A program made the translations under genes and the position numbers. The notes under the pieces are model-generated. The model ran no database searches. It saw only the letters and a list, made by a program, of their open reading frames with translations, and was not told the DNA's origin. Positions 15,863-27,500 of a DNA stretch of 35,148 nt are shown one piece after another. This stretch comes from Vicinamibacteria bacterium. GTDB lineage: Bacteria > Acidobacteriota > Vicinamibacteria > Vicinamibacterales > UBA8438. Position 1 is the stretch's first letter, and each line of letters starts with the position of its first letter. The DNA lies in assembly GCA_022821235.1 (NCBI GenBank), contig JAJEEA010000037.1, positions 1 to 35,148 on the forward strand. The letters are read 5' to 3'.

Positions 15863-17446
15863 TCACATGCCCCAGACGGTGATGGGCGGTCCCCCCGGGG
15901 GCGGGGGGCGGCGGAAGATCTTCTCCTCCCACGTGCGCTCGCGGGAGCGGTCGAAGACGATCAGGTGCCCCGACTCCGCCGCGCAACGATCCATGTAGCC
16001 GCGCGTCTGCTCCAGGCCGCGCCGGATCGTGGATTCGAGGTCGCGGTGCAGCAGCTTGCACTCGACTACGAACCGGCGCTCGCGGCCCCCCTGCGGCCAG
16101 CGGATCAGCAGATCGGTCCGCCGGCTGCCCAGCGCGGCCTCCCGGTCGAGGCGTCCGCCGCCGTTCACGATCCGTTGAAGGTGCGCTTGCAGCAGCAACT
16201 GCGGGCCGGCCTCGTGGTACTTGTCGAAACGCTGCACCCAGTGCTCGGAGTGCTCCCGGAAGAACGTCTGGAACGCCCCGATCAAGCCGTCCACGTCCAG
16301 GCCGCCGGACTCGTCCACGTACCACGCCGTCTTCTGCGGCAGACCGATCTGCACCGCGTGGGTCAGGTGACGCGGCGCCACTTCGCCGTAGATCGGATTG
16401 GCGAAGCGCGGGGTGCCGTCCTCGTCCAGGGCGACCAGACCCAGGTCGCGGACATAGCCGACGTCCTCGTCCGACCAGACGTGCTCCTCGGCCCCGGTCA
16501 GAATCGGCTCGACGACGCGCCGCACCCGTTCCTCGCGGAGCTTGCACGCCAACTGGTCGATGTGCGTTTCCCGGCGCAAAATCAGGCGCTCCTGCGCTTC
16601 CAGGACGTTGTCCTGCGTGATCGGAAGCGTGCGGTCGCGGCCGGCCTTGTTTCTGAAGCAGGCGTCGTAACACAGCGCGTTCACCAGCCACGGCTGGCCG
16701 GCGGTGCGCGTCCAGACCGTCTGCAGCGCCGCCTCCGTGAACGCCTGCCCGGTCTCCCCGGTGTGCTGCGCGAGCAGGGCGCGCACCTCCGTCTCCGTGA
16801 AGTCGCCGAGCCGCAGCGACTCTGACTTGATGTTGAAGGCGCTGCCGCCGAGCACCAGCGCATTCTCGGCGCTCGAACGGATGCGGTAATCGCGCACGTC
16901 GACCACCCCGCACAAGATCACGCAGTGCGGGAAGCGCTCGGGGCGCTCCGCATAGCCCGCACGCAATTGGCGCAGCACCGACAGCAGGGTGTCTCCGATG
17001 AGGGAGTCGATCTCGTCGATCAGCAGCACCAGGGGCTTCGGAGCAGCCAGACACCACCGTACCAGCGCGTGACGCAGCGCGCCGCGTGGGCCGACGCGCT
17101 CCAGCGCGTCCGGCCAGACGTCCTCCAGCGAGCCGTCGCCCAGGGTCAGGCTCGCCTGTAACGCCAGCTCGGCCAAGACGACGCGCATACCCTCCGCGAC
17201 GTCCTCCCGCGCCGACTGCCCGCTCTCGACGGTCGCATACACGCAACGGTACTCCCCGCGCCCGTTGAGGAGGTCGCGCAACGCCAGCAACGCGGAGGTC
17301 TTGCCCGTCTGCCGCGGCGCGTGCAGAACGAAGTACTTCTTGCGGCGCACGAGTCCGAGCAGCTCGTCGAGGTCGAGCCGCGACAGCGGCGGGATCAAAT
17401 AGTGATCCGCCGCCACCACGGGTCCGGCCGTATTGAACTCGCGCAT
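15863..17446 (-). CDS. AAA-like ATPase with C-terminal PD-(D/E)XK nuclease domain
   Basis: This 527-aa protein has an N-terminal P-loop ATPase domain with HAPRQTGKTS (Walker A, about 42-51) and the Walker B segment VLLIDEIDSL. An Orc1/AAA-like region with IKSESLRLGDF follows. Near the C-terminus, RRTDLLIRW (Asp) and RRFVVECKLL (Glu-x-Lys) make a PD-(D/E)XK restriction-nuclease-like core. The family is widespread and uncharacterised in Acidobacteria, Chloroflexi and cyanobacteria, and a mobile or defence-linked role is only a guess. MREFNTAG at 17446 is a typical family start with a weak gtgagg upstream; a frame reaching 17536 adds an Arg-rich leader. Confidence 0.85.
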   Translation of the reverse strand: MREFNTAGPVVAADHYLIPPLSRLDLDELLGLVRRKKYFVLHAPRQTGKTSALLALRDLLNGRGEYRCVYATVESGQSAREDVAEGMRVVLAELALQASLTLGDGSLEDVWPDALERVGPRGALRHALVRWCLAAPKPLVLLIDEIDSLIGDTLLSVLRQLRAGYAERPERFPHCVILCGVVDVRDYRIRSSAENALVLGGSAFNIKSESLRLGDFTETEVRALLAQHTGETGQAFTEAALQTVWTRTAGQPWLVNALCYDACFRNKAGRDRTLPITQDNVLEAQERLILRRETHIDQLACKLREERVRRVVEPILTGAEEHVWSDEDVGYVRDLGLVALDEDGTPRFANPIYGEVAPRHLTHAVQIGLPQKTAWYVDESGGLDVDGLIGAFQTFFREHSEHWVQRFDKYHEAGPQLLLQAHLQRIVNGGGRLDREAALGSRRTDLLIRWPQGGRERRFVVECKLLHRDLESTIRRGLEQTRGYMDRCAAESGHLIVFDRSRERTWEEKIFRRPPPPGGPPITVWGM

Positions 17447-17575
17447 GGCCTCACTTCGGCGGCACGCAGCGCCGTGCGGGGCTCCCGCTCGAGCGCCGCG
17501 CCGCCTCCATCTCCGGGTCCGGAAGGCCGGCGTCATGCCGTCGGCCTGGACGTTCCCGCAGGCCGCCGCCCCTAC

Positions 17576-19111
17576 CTACCGCACGGTGATGTCGTTGATG
17601 ACCACCGGGGTGACCGGCGCGTCCTGGTGGCTGCCCTGCTGCCGGGTGTCCACGCCGGCGATCGCGTCGACGACGTCCATGCCCTCGGTCACGCGGCCGA
17701 AGACCGCGTAGCCGAACTCGGCGTCCGAGTCGCCGCGGTAGTCGAGGCCGCGCCTCGCGTTGTCGCTGACGTTGATGAAGAACTGCGACGTGGCGCTGTT
17801 GACGGCGGCGGTGCGGGCCATGGCGACGGTGCCGCGGGTGTTGCTGATGCCGTTGTCGGCCTCGTTCCGGATGGGCTCGCGGGTGAACTTGCGCGAGAGG
17901 TCGGCCCGGAAGCCGCCGCCCTGGATCATGAAGTCGTCGATCACGCGGTGGAAGACGGTGTCGGTGTAGAAGTCGGCGTAGACGTACTGCAGGAAGTTGC
18001 GGACCGAGACGGGCGAGCGGTCCTGGAACAGCTCCATCGTGACGTTGCCCTGGCTGGTCTCCATGACCACCGTCGGGTTGCTGCCGGGGATGGTCCCGCC
18101 GGTGGCGAGCCGGATGCGGTAGACACCGGTGCTCGCGGTCATGTACAGCGTCTGCCCGTCGTCGCCCCAGGCCACGTTGGCCACGACCTCCGGGGTCAGG
18201 ATCGTCCCCAGGTGCACGCCGTCCCAGCCGATGACCCAGACGCCGCCGGGACCGGTGGCGAAGAGGTTGCCGCCGAGATCGACCTTCAGGCCGTCGGCCG
18301 CCCCCGGCGCGGTCTGGTCGTTGACGTCGTAGAAGACGCGCCCGTTCGTGGCGCCGTCCTCGCCGAGGTCGTAGGCCATCCAGACCTTCTGGTTCTCGTC
18401 GGAGTTGGCGACGTAGAGGACGTCCTCGTCGGGCGAGAGGGCGATGCCGTTGGGGCGGCTCTGGTCCTGGACCAGCAGCTCGAGCTCGCCGTCGGGGCTC
18501 AGGCGGTAGATGCCGTTGAAGTCGAGCTCGCGGAGCGGCGACTCCTCGAGGCCCTCGAGGCCGTACGACGGGTCGGTGAAGTAGAGCGACCCGTCGGAGC
18601 CGAAGACGGCGTCGTTGGGGCTGTTCAGCCGGCTGCCCTCGAAGCTGTCGACGATCACCGTGCGGGTGCCGTCCTCCTCGAGCCGCGAGATGCGGCGGTT
18701 GCCGTGCTCGCAGATGACGAGCCGGCCCTCGGCGTCGAGGGTCAGCCCGTTCGACGAGATCGACCGCAGGCCCTCGCGGTCGCCCTCGAACACGGGGTCG
18801 ATGAACGGGCTCGCCCCGTCGGCCCCGGTCCACTGGTGGATGGCGTTGGCCCGCACGTCGGAGAACAGCAGCCGCGACTCTTCGCGGATCCACACCGGCC
18901 CCTCCGTGAACACGTAGCCCTCGGCCAGCTTCTCTATCGTGGCGCCGGGGGGCACCAGCGAGTCGAGCCGCGGTTCGACGCGGAGAATGCGGCCCTCGCC
19001 GGCCGGTTCCCCGACTTCCACTTCCTCGGGCGGCTCCTCGGGGGCGCCGCCGCAGGCCATCGTCAAGGCCGCCAGGGCGGCCACCATCGTCAGGCTGGTC
19101 GGTCTCATCAT
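17576..19111 (-). CDS. Lipoprotein fusing SMP-30/gluconolactonase propeller to cyclophilin peptidyl-prolyl isomerase
   Basis: This 511-aa protein starts at a double ATG (19111 or 19108) behind gagg. Its hydrophobic leader ends in T-M-A-C (Cys20), so it is probably an envelope lipoprotein. Residues 60-340 form an SMP-30/gluconolactonase-like six-bladed propeller, with the metal-ligand Glu in TEGPVW (about 70), NSPNDAVFGSDGSLYFTDP (about 163-181) and RPNGIALSPDE (about 219-229). Residues 347-511 are a complete cyclophilin domain: FHRVIDDFMIQGGG with catalytic Arg389, then SATSQFFINV and VFGRVTEGMDVVDAI. Lactonase activity and extracytoplasmic prolyl isomerase activity in one chain are inferred from domains. 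A shifted reading in the same region is an artefact. Confidence 0.9.
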   Translation of the reverse strand: MMRPTSLTMVAALAALTMACGGAPEEPPEEVEVGEPAGEGRILRVEPRLDSLVPPGATIEKLAEGYVFTEGPVWIREESRLLFSDVRANAIHQWTGADGASPFIDPVFEGDREGLRSISSNGLTLDAEGRLVICEHGNRRISRLEEDGTRTVIVDSFEGSRLNSPNDAVFGSDGSLYFTDPSYGLEGLEESPLRELDFNGIYRLSPDGELELLVQDQSRPNGIALSPDEDVLYVANSDENQKVWMAYDLGEDGATNGRVFYDVNDQTAPGAADGLKVDLGGNLFATGPGGVWVIGWDGVHLGTILTPEVVANVAWGDDGQTLYMTASTGVYRIRLATGGTIPGSNPTVVMETSQGNVTMELFQDRSPVSVRNFLQYVYADFYTDTVFHRVIDDFMIQGGGFRADLSRKFTREPIRNEADNGISNTRGTVAMARTAAVNSATSQFFINVSDNARRGLDYRGDSDAEFGYAVFGRVTEGMDVVDAIAGVDTRQQGSHQDAPVTPVVINDITVR

Positions 19112-19325
19112 GTCGTCCTCGATTCGGGGTTCGGATTCGGCACCTGGAAACGGCCCGGACACGAAGGCTCGCGCCGCACGACAAGAGAGACTGTAACGCA
19201 ATACCGCCCGGCCGTGAACGATGCCGGGGCCCGCGCCCGCAGGACCGCCCACGGGCGGGACCCCGCGTGCGCTCGATGGTAAAGTGCGGGCACGGAACCC
19301 GCGCCGCCCCAACGCCGCCCGATCG

Positions 19326-19862
19326 ATGCCGCCGCCGAGCCCGTCGCCACTCGTCGTCCTCACCATCTGGACCGCCCTGCTGCTCTACGTCGCGGGCGAG
19401 TACGGCCGCACCCGCCGGCCCGCGGCAGCGTGGGCCCGGCCCGTCTGGCTGCTCGGCGCCGCCGCCTACCTGGCCCACGTCGCCGCCGCCTTCGCGACCC
19501 ACCACGGTTGGAGCCACGCCGCCGCCTACGCCTATACGGCGTCCCGCACCGAGGCGCTGCTGGGCCTCGCCTGGGGCGGCGGGCTGTGGGTGAACTACGC
19601 CTTCACCGTCCTCTGGGCCGGCGAGGCGCTCTGGTGGCGGATGCGGACGGGCAGCTACGCGCGGCGCTCGCGGGTCTGGACGCCGGCGGTGCGCGGCGCG
19701 TTCCTCTTCATGATCGTCAACGGCGCGGTGGTCTTCGTGGACGGACCGGGGCGCTGGCTCGGCGTCGCCGTCGTCGGCGCCTTGATCGCGATCTGGCGGG
19801 CCGACGGCCGGGCCCACGGGACGTCCGGCCATCCGAGCGCGGCTGCGGACGGCGGCGCATAA
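19326..19862 (+). CDS. Integral membrane protein of unknown function
   Basis: This 178-aa protein has about five hydrophobic segments (roughly residues 8-24, 38-57, 77-100, 121-138 and 142-157). Four histidines (His51, 59, 60, 64) fall in or near the second segment, in AHVAAAFATHHGWSH. That pattern could bind heme or metal, but no named family is recognised. A -10-like TAAAGT at 19280-19285 lies 40 nt upstream. It is divergent from the SMP-30/cyclophilin gene and followed, 86 bp on, by the hydrolase. Confidence 0.65.
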   Translation: MPPPSPSPLVVLTIWTALLLYVAGEYGRTRRPAAAWARPVWLLGAAAYLAHVAAAFATHHGWSHAAAYAYTASRTEALLGLAWGGGLWVNYAFTVLWAGEALWWRMRTGSYARRSRVWTPAVRGAFLFMIVNGAVVFVDGPGRWLGVAVVGALIAIWRADGRAHGTSGHPSAAADGGA

Positions 19863-19948
19863 CGGTGCGGACGCTTCGAGTACCGCAACCGACGGAGAGC
19901 GGAGCCGGAAGGACCAGACCGTCCAGGCCGGACTCGCGGAGGTGATGC

Positions 19949-20707
19949 ATGTCGGATCGAGGCCAGGAAGAGGCGACGACGCCGTTCACCGTGACGCTCC
20001 CTTCGGGCGACACCGTCAGCGCGATGGCGTACCCGGCCGCGGGGGCACCGCTCGCCGGAACGACGATGATCCTGGCTCACGGCGCCGGCGCCCCGCAGAC
20101 GCATCCGTTCATGACCGCCTTCGCCCGCCTGCTCTCCGCACGCGGGATCGACGTCGTCACGTTCAACTTCCTCTACATGGAGCGCGGCCGCCGCGTCCCC
20201 GACCCCAAGGCGCGCCTCGAAGGCTGCTACCGCGCGGTCATCGCCGCCGCGCGGGCCCGGGCCGGAGACGGCGAGCGCCGCATGGTCATCGGCGGCAAGT
20301 CGATGGGCGGCCGCATCGCGACGCAGGTGGCGGCCGCGCAGGACGTGGACGGCAGCGAGGCCGACGTGGATGGGGCCGACGCCGGCGTGGACGGCCTCGT
20401 GCTGCTCGGCTACCCCCTCCACCCCCCGGGCCGGCCCGACAAGCCGCGCACCGCGCACCTGCCGTCGGTCGCCGCGCCCATGCTCTTCGTGCAGGGCGAG
20501 CGCGACGTCTTCGGCACCCCCGACGAGCTGCGCCCGGTCCTCGCCACCTGCACCGAAGCCGAGCTGGTCACCGTGGACGGCGCGGACCACTCGTTCAAGA
20601 GGCGCGGCAAGAACGCGCCGCCGGCCGAAGCAGTCTACGAGACGGTCACCGGGAAGATCGTCGGCTGGATGGAGAGACAGCGGCTCCTGGCGAGAGCGGT
20701 TGGGTGA
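19949..20707 (+). CDS. Alpha/beta hydrolase of the KANL3/Tex30 type
   Basis: This 252-aa protein begins behind an excellent ribosome-binding site (ggaggtg). It has an alpha/beta hydrolase fold: oxyanion-region AHGAGAPQTHPFM, a nucleophile elbow GGKSMGGR with Ser118, Asp186 in VQGERDVFG, and His214 in DGADHSF. This is the dienelactone hydrolase-like KANL3/Tex30 subfamily, whose substrates are unknown. Between the nucleophile helix and the next strand, residues 131-149 hold an unusual Asp/Gly/Val repeat (three near-copies of DVDG with spacers). Confidence 0.85.
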   Translation: MSDRGQEEATTPFTVTLPSGDTVSAMAYPAAGAPLAGTTMILAHGAGAPQTHPFMTAFARLLSARGIDVVTFNFLYMERGRRVPDPKARLEGCYRAVIAAARARAGDGERRMVIGGKSMGGRIATQVAAAQDVDGSEADVDGADAGVDGLVLLGYPLHPPGRPDKPRTAHLPSVAAPMLFVQGERDVFGTPDELRPVLATCTEAELVTVDGADHSFKRRGKNAPPAEAVYETVTGKIVGWMERQRLLARAVG

Positions 20708-20750
20708 CGAATCCCGAAGCGGCTTCATGCAGAACGGGTCAGAACTCGTT

Positions 20751-21359
20751 CTACTCGGCCGGGGTGCCTTTCGGCGGCCAGAGATTGCCGAGGCTGAAGG
20801 TGACGGCGTCGAAGGGGCGGATGCGGACGGGAGCGTCGTCCTGCGCGGTGGCGATCAGCACCCATTGGCCCTCGCGCAGCTCGAAGGCCTCCAGGGTGCG
20901 GTCGGCAGGGTCGACAAGCCACAGATGACCCACCTGTTCGCGCCCATAGGCGGCGCGCTTGCCGTGGAGGTCGAGCTTACGCGTCGAAGGCGAGAGAACT
21001 TCGCACACCCAGTCGGGAGCCAGCGTGGCGTACGGTGCGTCGGGAAAGACGGCCATCCGCTCCCGCCGCCAACCGGCAAGGTCGGGCACGAGGATGTCGT
21101 CGCCCAAGTGCAGCTCGGGCTCGAAGATGATCCACCAGCCGCCGGGGCCGCCGCGGCCAATCTGGAAAGCCGCGCCGATGCTCTGCTCAATCGCCGATGT
21201 CGCCAAGGCATGCGGCAGCGCGGGTCGCGGGTTCACGTACAGGACGCCATCGACGATTTCGGCGACGCGATGGGGGGGGGCATCGAGCACGTCCTGGTAC
21301 GTCGCCCGTCGGCGCTCGGCCCGGTCGCGCCGCACGGTCGCGGTGACTGCTTCGCTCAT
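20751..21359 (-). CDS. Uma2-family (DUF820) putative endonuclease
   Basis: This 202-aa protein has the Uma2/PD-(D/E)XK core: a helical N-terminus, then VAEIVDGVLYVNPRP, EPELHLGDDILVPDLAGWR, and WVCEVLSPSTRKLDLHGKR with YGREQVGHLWLVDP. These are restriction-fold nucleases of unknown role, often present in many copies per genome. A run of nine C residues on the coding strand (9 G at 21272-21280) encodes Ala-Pro-Pro near residues 27-29. The gene converges on the hydrolase, with only 43 bp between the stops. Confidence 0.9.
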   Translation of the reverse strand: MSEAVTATVRRDRAERRRATYQDVLDAPPHRVAEIVDGVLYVNPRPALPHALATSAIEQSIGAAFQIGRGGPGGWWIIFEPELHLGDDILVPDLAGWRRERMAVFPDAPYATLAPDWVCEVLSPSTRKLDLHGKRAAYGREQVGHLWLVDPADRTLEAFELREGQWVLIATAQDDAPVRIRPFDAVTFSLGNLWPPKGTPAE

Positions 21360-21585
21360 GTCGTCGCGTTCCGTCCACCAGTCGAGCCTCCGGAGAGGAC
21401 CGACCGCACGAGCCGGCGAAGAGCCGAGTCCCGACCCGTTGCAGCGCCGCCCGGCTCCAGGGGCGAACGCGCGGCGCCAACGCGGTGCTCTGCCGCGCTC
21501 GATCGGTTGACGGGCCCGGAACTCGGCCGATTCTCGGCGGAGACCGGTGAACCGGACGCCGCCGAGGATCGGGTGCCGCCCTGCC

Positions 21586-22857
<1,272 letters not shown>

Positions 22858-23216
22858 CAGTCACCTCTCCCCCGGACATGCGATCCGACCCCGCCGTCCG
22901 GCAAACCCCCGAACCGAACTCGTCCCGATCGGCGCCCTCGCGCAGGACCGGAATCGTCTCGGCGCCCGTGGCGTGGAGCCCGCGGCAGCCCACGGGCGAT
23001 ACCGCGTCGTCCCTCAGCCACCCGCGCGCGCCTGCGCCACCGAGCGCCTTCGCCGAGCCGGCTGCCCGCCCGTCTCGGCCCCGGGCGGGGTCGGGCGGGG
23101 CGTTCACCCCGCCCGCCGGCACTATACTGTAGCGCTACCGTAGCGCCGTTCCGCCACACCAAGGCGCGGTTCCGTCACGGGGGCGCACGCCGCCCCAACT
23201 TCCCCAAGTGTAGATC
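22858..23216. other. Divergent intergenic region upstream of acyl-CoA dehydrogenase and heme c-copper gene
   Basis: This 359-bp region is non-coding by all signs. It contains the candidate promoter-operator at 23123-23149, listed separately, and the strong ribosome-binding site of the heme-copper gene at its left end. Confidence 0.45.
23123..23149 (+). promoter_or_regulatory. Candidate promoter and operator for the acyl-CoA dehydrogenase gene
   Basis: TATACT at 23123-23128 is a good -10 hexamer in very GC-rich DNA. It abuts the perfect palindrome GTAGCGCTAC (23129-23138), and CGTAGCGC follows as a further half-copy. A repressor bound there would cover the expected transcription start, about 80 nt before the ATG. 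I could not identify a -35 element or the regulator. Confidence 0.45.
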
Positions 23217-24416
23217 ATGGACTTCTCGTACTCACCCAAAACCAAAGAGCTACGCCGCCGCGTCCTCGATTTCATGGACGATGTCGTCTACCCCGCCGAG
23301 CCGGAGTACGCCGGGCAGCTCGCGACCGCGGCCAACCGCTGGCAGTCTCCCCCCGTCATGGGGGAGCTGAAGGCCCGGGCCCGCGAGGCGGGGCTGTGGA
23401 ACCTCTTCCTCCCCGAGAGCGACCTCGGGGCGGGGCTGACGAACCTGGAGTACGCCCCGCTGTGCGAGATCCTCGGGCGCTCGCCCATCGCCCCCGAGGC
23501 GTGCAACTGCTCGGCCCCGGACACCGGCAACATGGAGGTCCTGGTGCGCTACGGCACCGAGGCCCAGAAGAAGCGGTGGCTCGAGCCCCTTCTCGACGGG
23601 ACGATCCGGTCCGCCTACACCATGACCGAGCCCGAGGTGGCGTCGTCGGACGCCACCAACATCGGCGCCCGCATCGAGCGTGACGGCGGCCACTACGTCG
23701 TCAACGCCCACAAGTGGTGGGCGTCGGGGGCCGGCGACTCGCGCTGCGCGCTGTTCATCCTGATGGGCAAGACCGATCCGTCGGCCGAGAAGCACCGGCA
23801 GCAGTCGATGATCCTGATCCCGGCCGACGCCCCCGGCATCACCCTCGTCCGGCCGCTGACCGTCTTCGGCTACGACGACGCGCCGCACGGGCACTTCGAG
23901 ATCACCTTCGAGGACGTCCGGGTGCCCGCCGACAACCTCGTGCTCGGCGAGGGCCGCGGGTTCGAGATTGCCCAGGGAAGGCTGGGCCCGGGCCGCATCC
24001 ACCACTGCATGCGGCTCATCGGGCTCGCCGAGCGGTCGCTCGAGAAGATGTGCGCGCGGGCGAAGACCCGCGTGGCGTTCGGGCGGCCCCTCGCGGACCA
24101 GGGGGTGGTGATGGAGGCCATCGCCGAGTCGAGGATCCGGATCGAGCAGGCCCGCCTGCTGACCCTGAACGCCGCCCACCGCATGGACACCGTCGGCAAC
24201 AAGGCGGCGCGGGCCGAGATCGCGATGATCAAGGTGGTGGCCCCCAACATGGCCCTCGACGTCATCGACCGCGCCATCCAGGTGCACGGCGGGGCCGGCA
24301 TCTGCGACGACTTCGGCCTCGCCGCGGCGTGGGCGCACGCCCGCACCCTGCGCCTCGCGGACGGGCCCGACGAGGTGCACCGGCGCGCGGTGGCGCGGCT
24401 CGAGCTGAAGCGCTGA
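23217..24416 (+). CDS. Acyl-CoA dehydrogenase, ACAD10/ACAD11-like
   Basis: This 399-aa full-length flavoprotein shows [15 protein letters not shown] (FAD/acyl binding, about 138-152), [65 protein letters not shown] and the C-terminal [10 protein letters not shown] at 381-390. The last segment, with Asp-Glu where ordinary acyl-CoA dehydrogenases differ, is characteristic of the ACAD10/11 branch. Those enzymes help to remove phosphate from 4-phosphooxyacyl-CoA and also oxidise acyl-CoA. Its usual kinase partner type lies in the same window at 33736. A MaoC hydratase is next to the kinase. Confidence 0.92.
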   Translation: MDFSYSPKTKELRRRVLDFMDDVVYPAEPEYAGQLATAANRWQSPPVMGELKARAREAGLWNLFLPESDLGAGLTNLEYAPLCEILGRSPIAPEACNCSAPDTGNMEVLVRYGTEAQKKRWLEPLLDGTIRSAYTMTEPEVASSDATNIGARIERDGGHYVVNAHKWWASGAGDSRCALFILMGKTDPSAEKHRQQSMILIPADAPGITLVRPLTVFGYDDAPHGHFEITFEDVRVPADNLVLGEGRGFEIAQGRLGPGRIHHCMRLIGLAERSLEKMCARAKTRVAFGRPLADQGVVMEAIAESRIRIEQARLLTLNAAHRMDTVGNKAARAEIAMIKVVAPNMALDVIDRAIQVHGGAGICDDFGLAAAWAHARTLRLADGPDEVHRRAVARLELKR

Positions 24417-24593
24417 GAGCGGCGGCGCGGCCGGTCGCAGACGAGGGCCACCGCAACGGCCGCGCGCGCCGGCCGCGGTTCACCCGGCAACCGCGCGACG
24501 CCGGCGCCATCGCCGTTCCATCAGGACGAGCGGGCCCGACAGCTTCCAACGCCCGCGCCGGGCGCCGGAGCCCGTGGTGAAGCCCCGCGTCGT

Positions 24594-27500
24594 TCAGCCC
24601 CGCCGGCGGACGACCCCCGACAGCGACCGCGGCAGGTGCTGCAGATCGTCGAGAATCGCGTAGGCGACGGGCACCAGGAACAGCGTGATGACGGTGGCGA
24701 ACAGCACGCCGAATGCGAGCGAGGCGGCCATCGGCACGAAGAACGCGGCCTGCATGCTGCGGTCCGCCAGCATCGGGATCAGGCCCGCGAACGTGGTCAG
24801 CGACGTGAGCACGATGGGACGGAACCGCTGCCCCCCCGCCTGGCGGATGGCGTCCTCGAGACTGACCGCGACCGCCGGCCCGCCGGCCGGCGGAGGCCCG
24901 TCCGGCCCACCGGCCCCGGCCGGGACGCTCCGCGCCCGGTTGATGAAGTCGACCATGATCAGGCTGTCGTTGACCACGATGCCGGTCAGCGCCACGAAGC
25001 CGAGCAGCGACAGGAACGTGACGTCGAGCCCCATCACGACGTGGCCCCACAGCGCGCCGACGAGGCCGAACGGGATGGCGCCCATGATGATGATGGGCTG
25101 CGCGTACGACCGCAGGGGTATCGCGAGCAGGCCGAAGATCATGATCAGCGCCAGCAGCAGCCCCGCCCGCAGGTCGCCCACCGCTTCCTCCTGCGCCTCC
25201 TGGGTGCCCCTGAACACGTAGAACACGTCGGGGAACTCGGCCAGCACCTCGGGCAGGATGCGGCTGCGCAGGTCGGCGACGAGGGCCGACGTCGAGACGA
25301 CCTGCGGGTCGACCGACGCGGTCACGTTCACGGCGCGGTTGCGGTCGATGCGCCGGATCGAGGCGAAGCCGCGCCCGGACTCGACCAGGGCCACCTGGCG
25401 GAAGGGCACCTCCCCCCCGTCGGGCAGGCGGATGCGCATGTCCTCCAGGTTGCCCAGCGACCGCCGCTGCTCGCGCGGGTAGCGCACCATGACCCGGACG
25501 TCGTCCCGCCCCCGCAGGATGCGCTGGGCCTCCTCGCCGTAGAACGCCTGCCGCACCTGTCGCGCCAGGTCCTCCAGCCTCAGCCCGAGCCCCTCCGCCG
25601 CGGGGCGGATGTCGAGCCGCATCTCCGACTTGCCGGCGCGGACGGTGTCGGCGATCCCGAAGACCCCGGCGTAGGTGGCCAGCCCGCCCCGGAGCCGGTC
25701 GGCGGCGGCCCGCAGGCGGTCGAGGTCGGGCCCGTAGAGCTCGACGTCGACGTCGTCGCCGGCGCTGAGCAGCGAGGTGTGGAAGTCGATGGCGACCGCC
25801 TCGGGCACCGGCCCTGTCTCCTCCCGCCACAGGATGCCGAGCTGCTCGCTGGTGTAGGAGCGGGTCTCCGCGGGCGCGAGCTCGATGGTCACCTCGCCGA
25901 TGTTGCCGGCGGCCACGACGTCGGCGCTTATCCGTCCCACGCGCCCCCCGCCGCTCGCCAGCACCGGTTGATCGCCGATCGTCGTCGCCACGTGCCGGAA
26001 GTGGTCCACGCCGGTCTCGTCCTCCAGCCGGTCGCGCAGCCGGGCGACTCCCGCCTCGAACGTCGCGACCGCGTCCGAGGTCGCCTCGGCCGGCGTGCCC
26101 AGCGGCATCGTGATCGACGCGGTCATGAACTCGTTCTCGATGGAGGGGGCGAACTGGAAGCCGGTCCAGCCGCCGAGGGCGACGCCGCCGGTGAGCACCA
26201 GGGTGGACAGCCCGGCCGCGGCGCTGACGTAGCGCCAGCGGAGGGCGACGTCGAGGAACGGTTCGTAGGCCTCGCGGACGAACCACACGAGCCCGCCCGC
26301 AATGCGCTGCTGGAGCCGGCGCCACGGGCCGGCGCGACTCCGCCGCCGCCGGTGCGCCAGATGGGCCGGCAGGATGCCGAGCGATTCGAGCAGGGAGAAG
26401 AGCAGGCAGGGCACGGCGACGAGGGGGACCACCCGGAACATCTGGCCGAACGCGCTCTCCACGAGCAGGAGCGGCACGAACGCCGCCGCCGTCGTGAGGA
26501 CGGCGTAGACGACGGGCTTGCCGATCTCCTGCGCCCCCCGGACGGCGCCGGCCAGGCCGTCCCCGCCCCGTTCCTGGTGGCGGTGAACGTTCTCGCCGAC
26601 GATGATGGCGTCGTCGACCACGATGCCGAGCACCAGGATGAACGCGAAGCACGAGGCCATGTTCACGCTGACGTCCAGGGCCGGCATCACCGCCAGCGCG
26701 CCGAGGAACGAGATCGGAATCCCGAGGCTGACCCAGAAGGCGAGCCGCATCTCGAGAAAGAGCGTCAGCACGACGAAGACGAGCAGGAAACCGGCGGCGC
26801 CGTTGCCGAGCATGATCGCGAGGCGGTCGGACAGCACCAGCGACTGGTCCTGCCACACCGTCAGCGTGATGCCTTCCGGCAGCCACGCGTCCGCCCGCTC
26901 CACGTAGTCGCGCACGGCGGCGGCGACGTCGAGGACGCTCTGCTCGCCCGAGCGGTAGACGGAGACCATGACCGCCGGCGCCTCGTCGAAGCGGGCGCGC
27001 TGATCGGTCTCCGCGAAGCCGTCGACGACGTTGGCCACGTCGCCGAGCAGCAGGCGGCTGCCGTCCTCCCGCGTCCAGAGCATGAGCCGCTCGTAGTCCG
27101 CGCCGCGGTAGGCCTGACCGATGGTGCGCAGCAGGATCTCGCCCCGCTCGGTCCGCACCGAGCCGCCGGGCAGGTCCACCGAGGAGCGCCGGACGGCGTC
27201 GGCCACCTCGTCGAACGTGAGCCGGTGACGGCGCAACGCCGTCTCCGACACCTCGATGGAGATCTCGAACGGGGGAACGCTGGCGATCTCGACCTGCCCG
27301 ACCTCGGGCAGGGCCGCGAGCCCGTCGCGCACGAGCTCGGCGATGGCCTTCAGCGAGGCGACGTCGGTGGCGCCGGTGATGGCGACGTCCGTCACCTGGT
27401 TGCGGGTGACCAGCTCGCGGATGATCGGCCTCTCGGTCTCGGCGGGGAACGTCTCGATGGCCTGGACGTTGTTGGTCACCTCGTCGAGCACGCGGGCGGC

